Below, in pieces: positions 19,226-28,286 of a stretch of 64,000 nt of DNA (position 1 is its first letter; each line of letters opens with the position of its first letter). The notes under the pieces are model-generated. The model was not told the DNA's origin. It made no database searches and saw nothing but the letters and a program-made list of their open reading frames with translations. The stretch spans positions 7,150,501-7,214,500 of the forward strand of contig NZ_CP012109.1 of assembly GCF_000280925.3 (NCBI RefSeq), read 5' to 3'. This stretch comes from Myxococcus hansupus. Its GTDB lineage: Bacteria > Myxococcota > Myxococcia > Myxococcales > Myxococcaceae. A program made the position numbers and the translations under genes.

Positions 19226-21679
19226 ATGAACCGCTTCGCGCTCCTCACGTGCATCCTCTCCGCAGTCGCCGCCGCGCAGCCCGCGCCTCCGTCCGAGGCG
19301 CCGGCCACGCCGACGCAGGAAACGACGACTGCAACGCCTCCGCCCACCAACACCGCGGCGCCTGAGTCGACGCCTCCGGCAACGGAAGCCAGGCCCCCCT
19401 CCCCGGCGCCTGTCCGCGAGGCCGCGCCGTCCGAGACGGTCCGCGCCCGGGCACGGGATGTAGACGACTCGTGGAAGGAATGCCCCGACGACCTCGATGC
19501 CGAGGGCGAGGAGACGAACGACGCCCACGTGCTCGTCCCGATGCAGCTCACCGTGGATGGCCGTTCGCTCACCCCGGGCCGCATCGAGCTGCAGGGACTC
19601 CGCTGGCTCACCGATACGCAGGTGCGCACGCTCATCGGCGCGCCGCGCGCGGACTCGGAGGCGCCGCTGGGGGGAAGCGAGGTGCATCTCTACCTCCGCC
19701 GACTCGCGCGCTCCGGCCTGTTCGCCCGCGTGGAGCCCCGGGTGCGTGTCTCCGAGACGCCGGGACTCGCGGTGCTGGAAGTCCACCTGGAGGAGAACCC
19801 CGTCATCAACGAGGTGGTGATTGAAGGCCTCCAGGACATCCAGCCCCAGGAGGTGCTCGAGAAGCTGCTCCGCCTCCCCCACCGCGCCGCCTCCCAGGAG
19901 GAGGACAAGGAGTCCTTCACCGCCACGCTGCGCGTCGACTCGCGGCGCGGCACGCTCTCCATCGTCCGGCCCTGCGCGCCACCGTACCCGCCCCGTGACT
20001 GGCTGGCGCGGCTGGAGCGGGAAACGCTGCATCCCGGCATCCTCCTGGGCGGCGTGGCCCAGGGCATGGAGCGCGCGCTGAAGGACCTGCGCGAGGAGGG
20101 CTACCTGCTCGCGAGCCTCTCCGCGGTGTGGACACCGGACGGCCGGCTGGTGGTGACGGTGGACGAAGGCCGCATCGAACGCGTGGAGGTGCGGGGCGTG
20201 GACGGAGACATCGCCGCGCGTGTCCAGGCGGCGCTCGACCTCAAGCCCGGCACGGTGTTCCTCCGCAGCGACGCGAAGCGCGCCGTGCAGCAGTTGGAGT
20301 CCCGGCTCCCCTTCCTGGAGCCCACGAAGCTGGACGACGCCGAGAACACGAAGACCCGGCGCGCGCGCATCGTCGAGTTCCGTGAGGCGGACGGAAGCCG
20401 GACCTACCAGACGCAGGAGGAGCCCCGCCGCCGCGAGCGCAACCGCGAGCACGTGGAGTTCGAGGTGAGCTGGCAGAAGTTCGCCGACTGGTGGGACAAC
20501 CGGAACAACAGCGAGGGCATCAGCATCGAGGGCAAGACGGTGGTGGTGCATCTGCGCCCACGGCGGCCGGACTTCGACGCGGACTTCCTGCCCGACCACA
20601 CGCAGGTGACGGGCTTCTCGCCGGGCCTGTCGGGCAGGGTCCGCTTCTGGGACCCGAAGGACCGCGCGCACACCACGCTGGATGCGGCGCTCACCGTGCC
20701 CTTGCGCTGGGGCGGACAGCGCCTGCCGGATGACCCGGAAGGCACGCGGCGGCAGCGCCGGGTCAACATGCTGGGCGGGGCCAAGGTGCAAATCCCCGGG
20801 CTGAGGCTCGCGGAGCTGGGCGCGCAGGCCTACGACTTCACGGACACGCTGGACCGGTGGCGGCTGGGTGACATCGACTCGTCCATCTACTCCGCCCTCA
20901 TCAACCGTCCGGACCGCGACTACTTCCGCCGCCGGGGCGTCACGGGCTTCGCCACCTTCCGGTGGGCGGAGGACTGGCTGGCGGGCGTCGAGTACCGCAG
21001 CGACCGGTACGAGACGATGCGCAGCTTCGCGCCGCCCTTCAGCCTGTTCCGCCGCGGCTCCGCGCCGTTCCCCAACGCGCCCGTCACGGAAGGGCGCTTC
21101 GACTCCGTGGTGGTGCGGTTGGAGTACGCCAGCGGCATGCCCGCCTCCACCCAGGTGGGCTCACTCTTCCGCACGCCGGAGACGACGCTCTTCGACCGGG
21201 ACGGTGACTGGGACCACCGCGCCTCGCTCCGCGGCCTGCTCACCCTGGAAGTGGGCAACGGCCCTGGGAGCGCGGGGGGAGACCAGCGCTTCTGGAAGAT
21301 GGTGAACGACCTCGCGCTGGACGTGCCCACGGGCTGGGAGTCGGGCCTGTCGCTGCGCGTGCGCACCGCGGGCGGCAGCAACCTGCCTGAGCAGAAGCGC
21401 GAAGGCCTGGGCGGATGGACCGCGCTGCGCGGCTACGGCTTCAAGGAGTTCCGTGGCGACGTGTCCGTGCTCACCACGGCGGAGTACCGGTGGGACGCGC
21501 TCGGTCTCTTCGCCGATGTGGGCACGGTGCGGTCGGACTCGGAATGGACGGAGGCCCGCGTCGGCGTGGGCGCGAGCCTGCACCTGGGCGATGGCGTGCG
21601 CTTCGACGTCGCGTGGCGCACCGATGAGCGCGCCACCGGGTCCCCCGAGGCGCGGCTGCTCTTCCAGCGCACCTTCTGA
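19226..21679 (+). CDS. Omp85/BamA-TamA-like outer membrane protein
   Basis: 817 residues with a signal peptide (MNRFALLTCILSAVAAAQ), then a Pro/Ala/Thr-rich linker to about residue 75. POTRA-type repeats follow (about 105-350), with typical I-x-x-V-x-V-x-G patterns such as VINEVVIEGLQDI and GRIERVEVRGVDGD. The C-terminal half is a beta barrel of the bacterial surface antigen family ending in the aromatic residue F817 (EARLLFQRTF), the expected outer-membrane insertion signal. Members insert or translocate outer-membrane and secreted proteins. The two genes behind it are closely spaced exported proteins. An acidic, charged segment at about 375-430 is unusual between POTRA and barrel. It is probably not the housekeeping BamA. 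Confidence 0.85.
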   Translation: MNRFALLTCILSAVAAAQPAPPSEAPATPTQETTTATPPPTNTAAPESTPPATEARPPSPAPVREAAPSETVRARARDVDDSWKECPDDLDAEGEETNDAHVLVPMQLTVDGRSLTPGRIELQGLRWLTDTQVRTLIGAPRADSEAPLGGSEVHLYLRRLARSGLFARVEPRVRVSETPGLAVLEVHLEENPVINEVVIEGLQDIQPQEVLEKLLRLPHRAASQEEDKESFTATLRVDSRRGTLSIVRPCAPPYPPRDWLARLERETLHPGILLGGVAQGMERALKDLREEGYLLASLSAVWTPDGRLVVTVDEGRIERVEVRGVDGDIAARVQAALDLKPGTVFLRSDAKRAVQQLESRLPFLEPTKLDDAENTKTRRARIVEFREADGSRTYQTQEEPRRRERNREHVEFEVSWQKFADWWDNRNNSEGISIEGKTVVVHLRPRRPDFDADFLPDHTQVTGFSPGLSGRVRFWDPKDRAHTTLDAALTVPLRWGGQRLPDDPEGTRRQRRVNMLGGAKVQIPGLRLAELGAQAYDFTDTLDRWRLGDIDSSIYSALINRPDRDYFRRRGVTGFATFRWAEDWLAGVEYRSDRYETMRSFAPPFSLFRRGSAPFPNAPVTEGRFDSVVVRLEYASGMPASTQVGSLFRTPETTLFDRDGDWDHRASLRGLLTLEVGNGPGSAGGDQRFWKMVNDLALDVPTGWESGLSLRVRTAGGSNLPEQKREGLGGWTALRGYGFKEFRGDVSVLTTAEYRWDALGLFADVGTVRSDSEWTEARVGVGASLHLGDGVRFDVAWRTDERATGSPEARLLFQRTF

Positions 21680-21684
21680 CGCGC

Positions 21685-22290
21685 ATGGACCGGGCACTCA
21701 CACACTGGGGACGAAGGTTCGGCACGGCGCTCATCGCCGTGTCGAGCCTGCTCGCGCCCACGGTCCACGCCATGGAGCCGCGCACCACCTGCACCGCCTC
21801 GCTGTCCGGGCGACGCGTCATGGTGCGGCCCGAGGCCTTCGACTTCGTCTCACTGGAGCTGGATCGGCTGGTGCGGCTGGGCATGGCGGGGAAGCTGGAA
21901 GTGGAGCTGACGCTGTGGCGGAAGAACGCCATCTGGTTCGACGCTCGCGTGGACACCACCCGCCTCACGCAGGTGCTCGCCTTCGGGGGTGGCCTGTACC
22001 TGTTGGACCAGCGCCCCTTGCCCGACGGCGCATCCTCGATGCCGCTGGAGCGCGTGGCATGGACTCTCGCGGAGCGGCCCACCGCCGACGCGCGCTTCGA
22101 GGTGCGCGTCAGCGTCCGGCTCCAGGTGGTGACCGCGGCCAGCCTGGGCCGCGTGGCCGCCTGGCTCACGCAGGGCAAACCCGCCCCCGTCGAGGAAGGC
22201 TCCACGCTCACCGGCACCGTGCTCCGCTCCGTGGCGGAGGACCTCTCACGCAGCGCCTCCGGGCGCTGTGACGTCACCCGTCCCCCCTGA
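21685..22290 (+). CDS. Exported DUF4390-like protein
   Basis: 201 residues, starting 5 bases after the Omp85 gene, so co-transcribed with it. The N-terminus is a signal peptide or anchor (RRFGTALIAVSSLLAPTVHA). The body is mixed alpha/beta with LELDRLVRLGMAGKLEVELTLWRKNAIWF, which resembles the DUF4390 pattern of alternating short strands. In other proteobacteria DUF4390 genes lie beside NtrY/NtrX-like pairs, which fits the two-component genes 2.7 kb upstream. The family call is by pattern only and uncertain; no function is known. Confidence 0.6.
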   Translation: MDRALTHWGRRFGTALIAVSSLLAPTVHAMEPRTTCTASLSGRRVMVRPEAFDFVSLELDRLVRLGMAGKLEVELTLWRKNAIWFDARVDTTRLTQVLAFGGGLYLLDQRPLPDGASSMPLERVAWTLAERPTADARFEVRVSVRLQVVTAASLGRVAAWLTQGKPAPVEEGSTLTGTVLRSVAEDLSRSASGRCDVTRPP

Positions 22291-22363
22291 ACCGCGGCCC
22301 TCGCCGCTCGAATCCCTGATTCGTCGAGTGCCCGGCGCGAAGCCGAAGGCACGGAGTGCGTCC

Positions 22364-22666
22364 ATGTGCCGTTGGCTCTGCCTGTTGTTCGCCCTCACCG
22401 TCGGGTGCGCCCCTGTGTCGACGGCGCCACCTGCTCGCGGCGTCCACGTCTTCGCCCCCGAGGACGTCGAGGCCGCCGGGAGTCACGTCCCCGTCCTCTA
22501 CGTGGATGACGACCGCGCGCTGTACTTCCCCGGCGGCGTCGGCGGTGGCGCCACCCGGCACCCCGTGGTGCCGGGCCCGAGCGAGCTCGTGGCCCTGAGC
22601 CGGCGCGACGACATCATCATCGTCACCGTGGCCCGTGCCACCTCGCGGACTACTGGCGTGCCATGA
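22364..22666 (+). CDS. Small lipoprotein
   Basis: 100 residues from ATG 22364 with ACGGAG 8 bases upstream. MCRWLCLLFALTVGC gives a short hydrophobic signal with a lipobox-like cysteine at 15. The mature part (PVLYVDDDRALYFPGGVGGG, then VPGPSELVALSRRDDIIIVTVARA) is not a family I recognise. An upstream in-frame ATG at 22268 overlaps the preceding gene but would put 32 extra residues before the signal. Its last 17 bases overlap the end of the convergent sulfatase gene. Confidence 0.6.
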   Translation: MCRWLCLLFALTVGCAPVSTAPPARGVHVFAPEDVEAAGSHVPVLYVDDDRALYFPGGVGGGATRHPVVPGPSELVALSRRDDIIIVTVARATSRTTGVP

Positions 22667-25007
22667 CGGTGCTCGCCTCTGTCGCCGGGTCATGGAGGTG
22701 CTCGCCGGACACGTCCACCACCACCTCCACCAGCGTCCCTCCCTTGAACGCGAACGGCGGCTGATACTGCTGGCTCACGGCGGAGTTCTCGTCCCGGCCA
22801 CACGTCAGTCCTTCACCCAGGCTGATGAGCAGCGGCATCGTCTTCGGAATGTCGCACTGGGCCACCAGGTCTCCGTTGATGAAGAGGCGCCCCAGGCCCG
22901 GAGCACCGCGTCCCGCGGGCAGGTCCGGGGCGCCCGTGAGCTGGAACTCGAAGCGCAGCTCGGACGGGCCGCCTGGTACGTCCACGGCGGACTCGAGGTG
23001 GAACTCCTTCTCGCCGACGAAGTTGTAGACGTAGTGGAGCTTGCGGTCCTTGATGAAGAGCGAGTACCCGCCCGTCAATCCACCGTGACAGAGCAGCACG
23101 CCCTCCGCGCCGTCCTTCACGTCCACCTGCGCGGTGATGGTGTGGGTTCGATTGAGGACGTGGGCCGCGACGTTCTCAGGCGCGGGCGAGGTGTTGGGCC
23201 GGTAGACGTACCGCTCCCGCTCCCTGGACAACTGCGGACGCTCCAAGGAGAAGAGCTCCAAGGACGGCGTGACGAGCGGCAGCACGTCGTACCGGCCCGC
23301 CTCCACATACCAACGGGCAATCAGCTCGATGAGCTTGTCACGCTCCCTCGCGGCCACGTCCCGCGTCTCCGTCCAGTCCTCCGCCACGTGGTACAGCTCC
23401 CAGCCATGCGCGTCCAACTCGCGCAACCGGGCCTCCGTGAAGCGCGCCGCGCCGAAGGGCTCTTTCGCCTCCGTGAACGAGGGACCGGGGAACGGACACA
23501 CCGCGCGCCAACCGTCGTGGTAGATGGCACGGTGGCAGAACATCTCGAAGTACTGCGTGTGGTGTCGGCTCTCCGCGTCCGCGTCCTGGAAGGAGGACTT
23601 GAAGCTGACACCTTCGACGGGAGACTGCGTGACGCCGCGAATCTCCGCGGGGGCCTCGATGCCCAGACAGTCCAGCACCGTGGGGACCATGTCGATGGCG
23701 TGACAGTACTGCGAACGGATTTCTCCTCGCGCCCGGATGCCACGGGGCCAGTGGACGATGAACGGGTCCGACGTTCCACCCCGGTAGGTCTCGCGCTTCC
23801 ACCGTTTGAAGGGCGTGTTGCCCGCCCACGCCCAGCCCCAAGGGTAGTGGTTGAAGTGGCGGGGCCCGCCAAGGTCCCCCATCGCCGCCAGGTTCTGCTC
23901 CAGCGACTCCGGCGTGTTGTTGAAGAACTTCAGCTCGTTGACGGAGCCGTGCAGTCCGCCCTCCGCGCTGGCGCCATTGTCGGAGATGACCATGACGAGC
24001 GTGTTCTCCAGTTCGCCGCTCTCCTCCAGGGAACGCAGGAGCCGGCCGAGGTGGTGGTCCGTGTGCTCCAGGAAGCCCGCGAACACCTCCATCATCCGCG
24101 CATAGAGGTGCTGCTCATCGGAGGACAGGCTGTCCCACGCCTGCACGTCCGGGTCGTGCCGGGATAGCTGCGTGCCGGGAGGAAGGATTCCCAGCTCGAG
24201 CTGACGGCGGAAGACCTTCTCCCGGTAGGCGTCCCAACCGCCATCGAACTGCCCCTTGTACCGGTCCGACCACTCCGTGGGGACATGGTGGGGCGCATGC
24301 ATCGCGCCGGTGCAGAAGTAGAGGAAGAAGGGCTTGTCGGGCGCCACCTGCTTCGCGTCCGCGACGAAGCCGATGGCCCGGTCCACCAGGTCCTCTGTCA
24401 GGTGGTAGCCCTCCTCGGGTGTCTTTGGCGGACGGACCGGATGATTGTCGTGAACGAGGTCCGGGTAGTACTGATGCGTGTCGCCGCCAAGAAAGCCGTA
24501 GTAGCGCTCGAAGCCGCGCCCCAGGGGCCAGCGCGAGTAGGGACCCGCGGCGCTCGTCTGCTCGGCGGGGGTGAGGTGCCACTTGCCCACGCAGTAGGTG
24601 TTGTAGCCGTGCCCGGCCAGCATCTCCGACAGGAAGCCGTTCTCGAAGGGAATGGTGCCGTTGCGCCCTGGGTACCCGACGGAGATTTCGGTGATGCCGG
24701 CCATGCCATTGGAGTGGTGGTTGCGGCCGGTGAGGATGCACGAGCGCGTGGGCGAGCACAGCGCGGTGGTGTGCATGTTGTTGTAGAGCAAGCCGCCCTT
24801 CGCCAGCCGGTCCAGGTTCGGCGTACGAATGGGCGAGCCATAGCAACCGAGCTGGCCGAAGCCCGTGTCATCCAAGACAATGAAGAGGACGTTGGGTGCC
24901 CCGGGCTTCGCGCGCAGCGGCGCGGGCCAGGCGGGAGTGGACTCCGCGTCCGTGCGTCCAATGACACCAGGGAACGCGGTGCCGGGCGGGTATTCCTTGA
25001 GCGACAT
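22650..25007 (-). CDS. Arylsulfatase-type sulfatase
   Basis: 785 residues from ATG 25007, preceded by GGAGG 8 bases upstream. The metal site begins with VLDDTGFGQLGCYG (D46, D47). The formylglycine motif is C84-S-P-T-R in TTALCSPTRSCILTGR, so the enzyme needs a formylglycine-generating enzyme. Further family signatures are GKWHL, SDNGASAEGGLHG and FKRWKRETYRGG. Sulfatases of this group hydrolyse sulfate esters. Residues after about 560 form an extra beta-rich C-terminal domain (LTGGYSLFIKDRKLHYVYNF), perhaps substrate binding. No signal peptide is evident, so it may act in the cytoplasm, unlike many sulfatases. It is transcribed alone; 25008-25136 holds its promoter but no recognisable site. 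Confidence 0.93.
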   Translation of the reverse strand: MSLKEYPPGTAFPGVIGRTDAESTPAWPAPLRAKPGAPNVLFIVLDDTGFGQLGCYGSPIRTPNLDRLAKGGLLYNNMHTTALCSPTRSCILTGRNHHSNGMAGITEISVGYPGRNGTIPFENGFLSEMLAGHGYNTYCVGKWHLTPAEQTSAAGPYSRWPLGRGFERYYGFLGGDTHQYYPDLVHDNHPVRPPKTPEEGYHLTEDLVDRAIGFVADAKQVAPDKPFFLYFCTGAMHAPHHVPTEWSDRYKGQFDGGWDAYREKVFRRQLELGILPPGTQLSRHDPDVQAWDSLSSDEQHLYARMMEVFAGFLEHTDHHLGRLLRSLEESGELENTLVMVISDNGASAEGGLHGSVNELKFFNNTPESLEQNLAAMGDLGGPRHFNHYPWGWAWAGNTPFKRWKRETYRGGTSDPFIVHWPRGIRARGEIRSQYCHAIDMVPTVLDCLGIEAPAEIRGVTQSPVEGVSFKSSFQDADAESRHHTQYFEMFCHRAIYHDGWRAVCPFPGPSFTEAKEPFGAARFTEARLRELDAHGWELYHVAEDWTETRDVAARERDKLIELIARWYVEAGRYDVLPLVTPSLELFSLERPQLSRERERYVYRPNTSPAPENVAAHVLNRTHTITAQVDVKDGAEGVLLCHGGLTGGYSLFIKDRKLHYVYNFVGEKEFHLESAVDVPGGPSELRFEFQLTGAPDLPAGRGAPGLGRLFINGDLVAQCDIPKTMPLLISLGEGLTCGRDENSAVSQQYQPPFAFKGGTLVEVVVDVSGEHLHDPATEASTVMARQ

Positions 25008-25136
25008 GGTGCGACCTCCACGAGAACGCCCGGGCACTGAACGGGACCCGGGCTCCGAGGAGGGAGATGCACATGCGAGCCAACACAGGCCCCTGTTCCC
25101 CAGCCGGGTACGGCCAGGCAGGGCAGCCTCCGCCGC

Positions 25137-25907
25137 CTAATCCCAGAGCGCCCGCCAGGCGTCGGGGGCGAACGCGATGAGGCCGCCCTTCCTCGCGGTG
25201 GAAGGAACATGGAGATAGTCCTGCTCGGTCTCCAAGCCATCGCGCTCCGCCAGCTTCACCAAGGCCAGCCCTGGGACGCACAGATTTCCCTCCGTGGCGG
25301 CGGACTCATCCGACACGGCACCGCCATCCGACAACTGCGTGAGCCACTCGTCCCGCTCACTCAGGAACGTGGTGAGGGTGGAGTTGAAGGCCTGGGAGTC
25401 CCGGGTGAGGAGCGCATGGCACATGGGAAGCCGGCAGTCCTCCGCGCCTTGAAGCGAGGCTTCATAGCGTTCGAGCAGGGCCGCCCCCGCCTGAGGCGTG
25501 GCGCCAAGAAAGAAGCGCTGCATCAGGAACTCGACGAAGAGAAAGTCTTCTTCGTACTCCTCTCCTTGGCCCCAATCACGACGAGACGTGTGGGCGATGA
25601 GCGCCGCGGCATCGAAGTCTCCGGCGCCCACCGCATCGAAGAAGGGGTTCGCTTTGCTCGTCAGCACCGTGCGAGGCCCGGCCCGGCCGAGAAAGTGCGC
25701 ATAGGCACGACCGCTGTAATGCAACATCTGCCGGAACAGCTTCGGCGCACTTCCCAGGAAGAGCGCCCCGATGCCCGCACGGCGGAAATTCTCGCAGAAC
25801 GTGAGCAGCGTCTCGGTATCCGCCCTGCCCGTGAGCACGTCCTGGAGCAGTTCCTCGTTCTCCTCCAACGCGTTCCGCACGAAGACGGACAGGTACTGGG
25901 AAGCCAT
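25137..25907 (-). CDS. Imm49-family immunity protein
   Basis: 256 residues, all helical, no signal. The layout of conserved residues fits the Imm49 family: ANPFFDAVGAGDFDAAALIA, EEYEEDFLFVEFLMQRFF, LLERYEASLQGAEDCRLPMC and a late segment with free-standing W/D residues. Such proteins neutralise toxins delivered by polymorphic toxin or type VI systems. It starts 3 bases after the ketosynthase-like gene and is the last gene of the cargo operon. No toxin lies directly beside it, so its partner may be elsewhere or may be the AHH nuclease three genes upstream. The family call is by motif memory. Confidence 0.72.
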   Translation of the reverse strand: MASQYLSVFVRNALEENEELLQDVLTGRADTETLLTFCENFRRAGIGALFLGSAPKLFRQMLHYSGRAYAHFLGRAGPRTVLTSKANPFFDAVGAGDFDAAALIAHTSRRDWGQGEEYEEDFLFVEFLMQRFFLGATPQAGAALLERYEASLQGAEDCRLPMCHALLTRDSQAFNSTLTTFLSERDEWLTQLSDGGAVSDESAATEGNLCVPGLALVKLAERDGLETEQDYLHVPSTARKGGLIAFAPDAWRALWD

Positions 25908-25910
25908 GTC

Positions 25911-27035
25911 TCACCCGGCCCTGCGGCCCATGAACAACGCGCGAATGGGCGCGCCCATGCCTTGGACCGCCACGCATCCGACCGCGCCATCGTCAGCGCT
26001 CGACACAACGAGACACGGATTCGAGCGCGCATGCCCCCAGCACAACCCGTGAACGGCCTGACACAGCCCCAGTGCGGCGCTGGCACACCCGGTGTCTCCC
26101 ACCGACGAGGCCACGGTGTGGATACGCGGCTCCGCGAGGCCATCCCGCAAGCGAGCCAGCGCGCCCCCCCATTGCCGGGACCTCCAGGATTCACCGTTCA
26201 GGTCCACGTGAATGTCCCCGCTGAATGGCAACGGCGCAGCCGAGCGTCCCAACGCGTCCCGGACACACGAGCCCAAGGCCACTCCCGAAAAGTGGCGAGC
26301 CCCTGAACCAGGCGACGACTCCCGGCCTGTCGCGACCGCCAGGATGCGTGCCAGTGGCGACGCTCCACGGCGAACGGCGTGGGTCTCCCGCTCCAGCAAG
26401 AAACCCACGCCCGCCTCCCCTGGCATCAGTCCCACCGGCTGGCCGTCCCACTTCAGTCGGCGTTCGCGCGACAAGCGCAGCAACGGCAATGGCGTCAGAT
26501 ACGAGTCCGCGACGACGATGAGGCACCGGTCCAGCACACCGTCATCAAGCCAGCGCAGCCCCATCTCCAAAGCCACGAACAAGCCCGCTGAACCCATCGC
26601 GACGGCCTTCATCGACTCGACCGCCACATCAAGCCCCAGCTCATCCCGCAGCGGCGAAAGACAAAGCGCCAGGAGCGAGGCACTTTCCGGTTCGGGCACG
26701 GGCAGCAAATCCTCTGGAACTGGGAGAACCCCCACCATGCCTGTGCGGCCCCAGAAGCGGGAGTCCGCGTCCTTCGGAACGCAGGGAGTTCGCAGCAGGT
26801 CCTCGAGGGCCCCCAGCGCGAGCCGCCTCCAACGCCCCACTCCGTCGAACCCTTCCGTGTAGCCCGTGAGGGGATGCGCCGTGAGCCCCACCGCGTCCTG
26901 AGTCTCTTCATCCACGGAGCGGAAGTACCGCAGCTTCCGGGGCCTGCTGATTCGGGCATGGATGGCGGCACAAGCGGCCAGCGCGGTGCGCCCCACGGAG
27001 GACACCACGCCCATTCCGGTAAGGACCGTGCTCAT
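25911..27035 (-). CDS. Degenerate beta-ketoacyl-synthase-fold (thiolase-like) protein
   Basis: 374 residues from ATG 27035, overlapping the upstream gene's stop (ATGA). The fold is that of ketoacyl-ACP synthases: N-terminal TGMGVVSSVG, a nucleophile-elbow segment SMKAVAMGSAGLFVALEMG, GEAGVGFLLE, and a late SSVGDTGCASAALGLCQA that corresponds to the usual GHT-x-GAAG motif. The active-site cysteine is replaced (A146-M147-G148) and the histidine is Asp (D314), so condensing activity is unlikely. Genes like this recur in myxobacterial and other T6SS cargo loci next to TIGR02270 and DUF4150 genes; their role there is unknown, and a structural or acyl-binding role is inference. Confidence 0.8.
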   Translation of the reverse strand: MSTVLTGMGVVSSVGRTALAACAAIHARISRPRKLRYFRSVDEETQDAVGLTAHPLTGYTEGFDGVGRWRRLALGALEDLLRTPCVPKDADSRFWGRTGMVGVLPVPEDLLPVPEPESASLLALCLSPLRDELGLDVAVESMKAVAMGSAGLFVALEMGLRWLDDGVLDRCLIVVADSYLTPLPLLRLSRERRLKWDGQPVGLMPGEAGVGFLLERETHAVRRGASPLARILAVATGRESSPGSGARHFSGVALGSCVRDALGRSAAPLPFSGDIHVDLNGESWRSRQWGGALARLRDGLAEPRIHTVASSVGDTGCASAALGLCQAVHGLCWGHARSNPCLVVSSADDGAVGCVAVQGMGAPIRALFMGRRAG

Positions 27036-28279
27036 GAGGACAGGAACCTCGTGAAGGGTCCCGACTGGAAGCGCTGCGTGGCCTGGAGCGCGCTTGCGAG
27101 GGCCGTTCGCTGCGCCCAACTCCACGCCCGAGTCTCGACCTGCACCGAACCTCGTGTCCTCACTGAGAGGTCCCAAGCCAGCTCCGAGCGCCACGCACAC
27201 GGGACATCCTTCAGTGCCGTGAGCACGGAAGCCAAGGACCAGAGCCGGCCATTGAGATACCGGCCCTCCTCGGAAAGCCCAGGACGTGCGTCTCGCCACC
27301 ACTGCTCAATGGGCTCCAACAGGGCCGTTCCCGCTGTCGGAACCGGGAGCTCGTCCGAGTCCGCTTCGGCAAGGACCAGCAGCTTCGACAAGGGGAGCCC
27401 ACTCACGAATGACAAGGGCGCCGCCGCGGCCGCGACGCCTTCGCGCAACGCCACCACCAGCGACTCGATGAGCATCGGCGTCGCGCCGAACCCCATGGCC
27501 CAGAGGGTGTCCACGCGGGCTTCACGATGCGCGAGCCGCTCCAGCAGGAGGGCCCGTTCCTTGGCATCGCCCCCCAAGGCCATTGCGACGAGCGAAAGCG
27601 CGGGGAGCGGCTCGTCCCGCTCAACGACGCGGCGGCAGCGCCGCCATGCATCGCGAGAACCGACGACACAGCCCGTGGAGATGGCTGCATCACGCGTTTC
27701 AGCGCTCCCTTCCGACAGTCCCCGAGCCACCAGCGCATGGGCCGTGACAGGCCCCGCGAACCGAGCACAATCCAACGCCGCCGCGAGGACCTCGGGCTCC
27801 TGCGTCGCGAGCAGGGGCTCCAACGCGCCACCTGGGTCCACCCCCCGGAACGCCAATACCTCCAGCACCCGGGCCTGCAGACCTGGGCTCAGGGTGGGCA
27901 TGAGCGCCCGAAGCGAGTCGTCGATGCCTGCGCTGGGACAGAGCGCGACCCCCGACAGCAGCGCCTCCGGATGTGTCGTCTCGACGAGGGCAGCCATCAC
28001 CGTGTCAGCCCAGTCCCGTTCTCGCGAGGCAAGGAGCGCCAGCGCCGCCACCGCGACTTCGCTTGGAACCCCATCTCTCAGCGTGGGGAGCAGCAGGTGT
28101 TCCGCGGCGCGAGGCCCCGCATGCACCAACCCCTCCAGGTGCGCCACCAGCCGATACTCATCACTCTCCGCGATATCGGCCAGGGACTGGTCCGCGGATT
28201 GAAGCGCCCGCTCGCGTTGAGACCAGAGGAACGCCGCCTCGTGGAAGTGCTCTTCGACGATGTCCCAATGGAGGTGCAT
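27032..28279 (-). CDS. TIGR02270 family HEAT-like repeat protein (T6SS-associated)
   Basis: 415 residues made of short helical repeats (for example VAVAALALLASRERDWADTV and ARVLEVLAFRGVDPGGAL), with an N-terminal EEHFHEAAFLWSQRERAL and a C-terminal WSLASVLTALKDVP segment typical of TIGR02270 proteins. These are found almost only in type VI secretion cargo loci and are thought to help load or protect effectors; that role is not proven. ATG 28279 is preferred over GTG 28282. The gene begins 8 bases after the Imm11-like gene and overlaps the next gene by four bases, so it is translationally coupled on both sides. Confidence 0.85.
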   Translation of the reverse strand: MHLHWDIVEEHFHEAAFLWSQRERALQSADQSLADIAESDEYRLVAHLEGLVHAGPRAAEHLLLPTLRDGVPSEVAVAALALLASRERDWADTVMAALVETTHPEALLSGVALCPSAGIDDSLRALMPTLSPGLQARVLEVLAFRGVDPGGALEPLLATQEPEVLAAALDCARFAGPVTAHALVARGLSEGSAETRDAAISTGCVVGSRDAWRRCRRVVERDEPLPALSLVAMALGGDAKERALLLERLAHREARVDTLWAMGFGATPMLIESLVVALREGVAAAAAPLSFVSGLPLSKLLVLAEADSDELPVPTAGTALLEPIEQWWRDARPGLSEEGRYLNGRLWSLASVLTALKDVPCAWRSELAWDLSVRTRGSVQVETRAWSWAQRTALASALQATQRFQSGPFTRFLSS

Positions 28280-28286
28280 CACCGAC

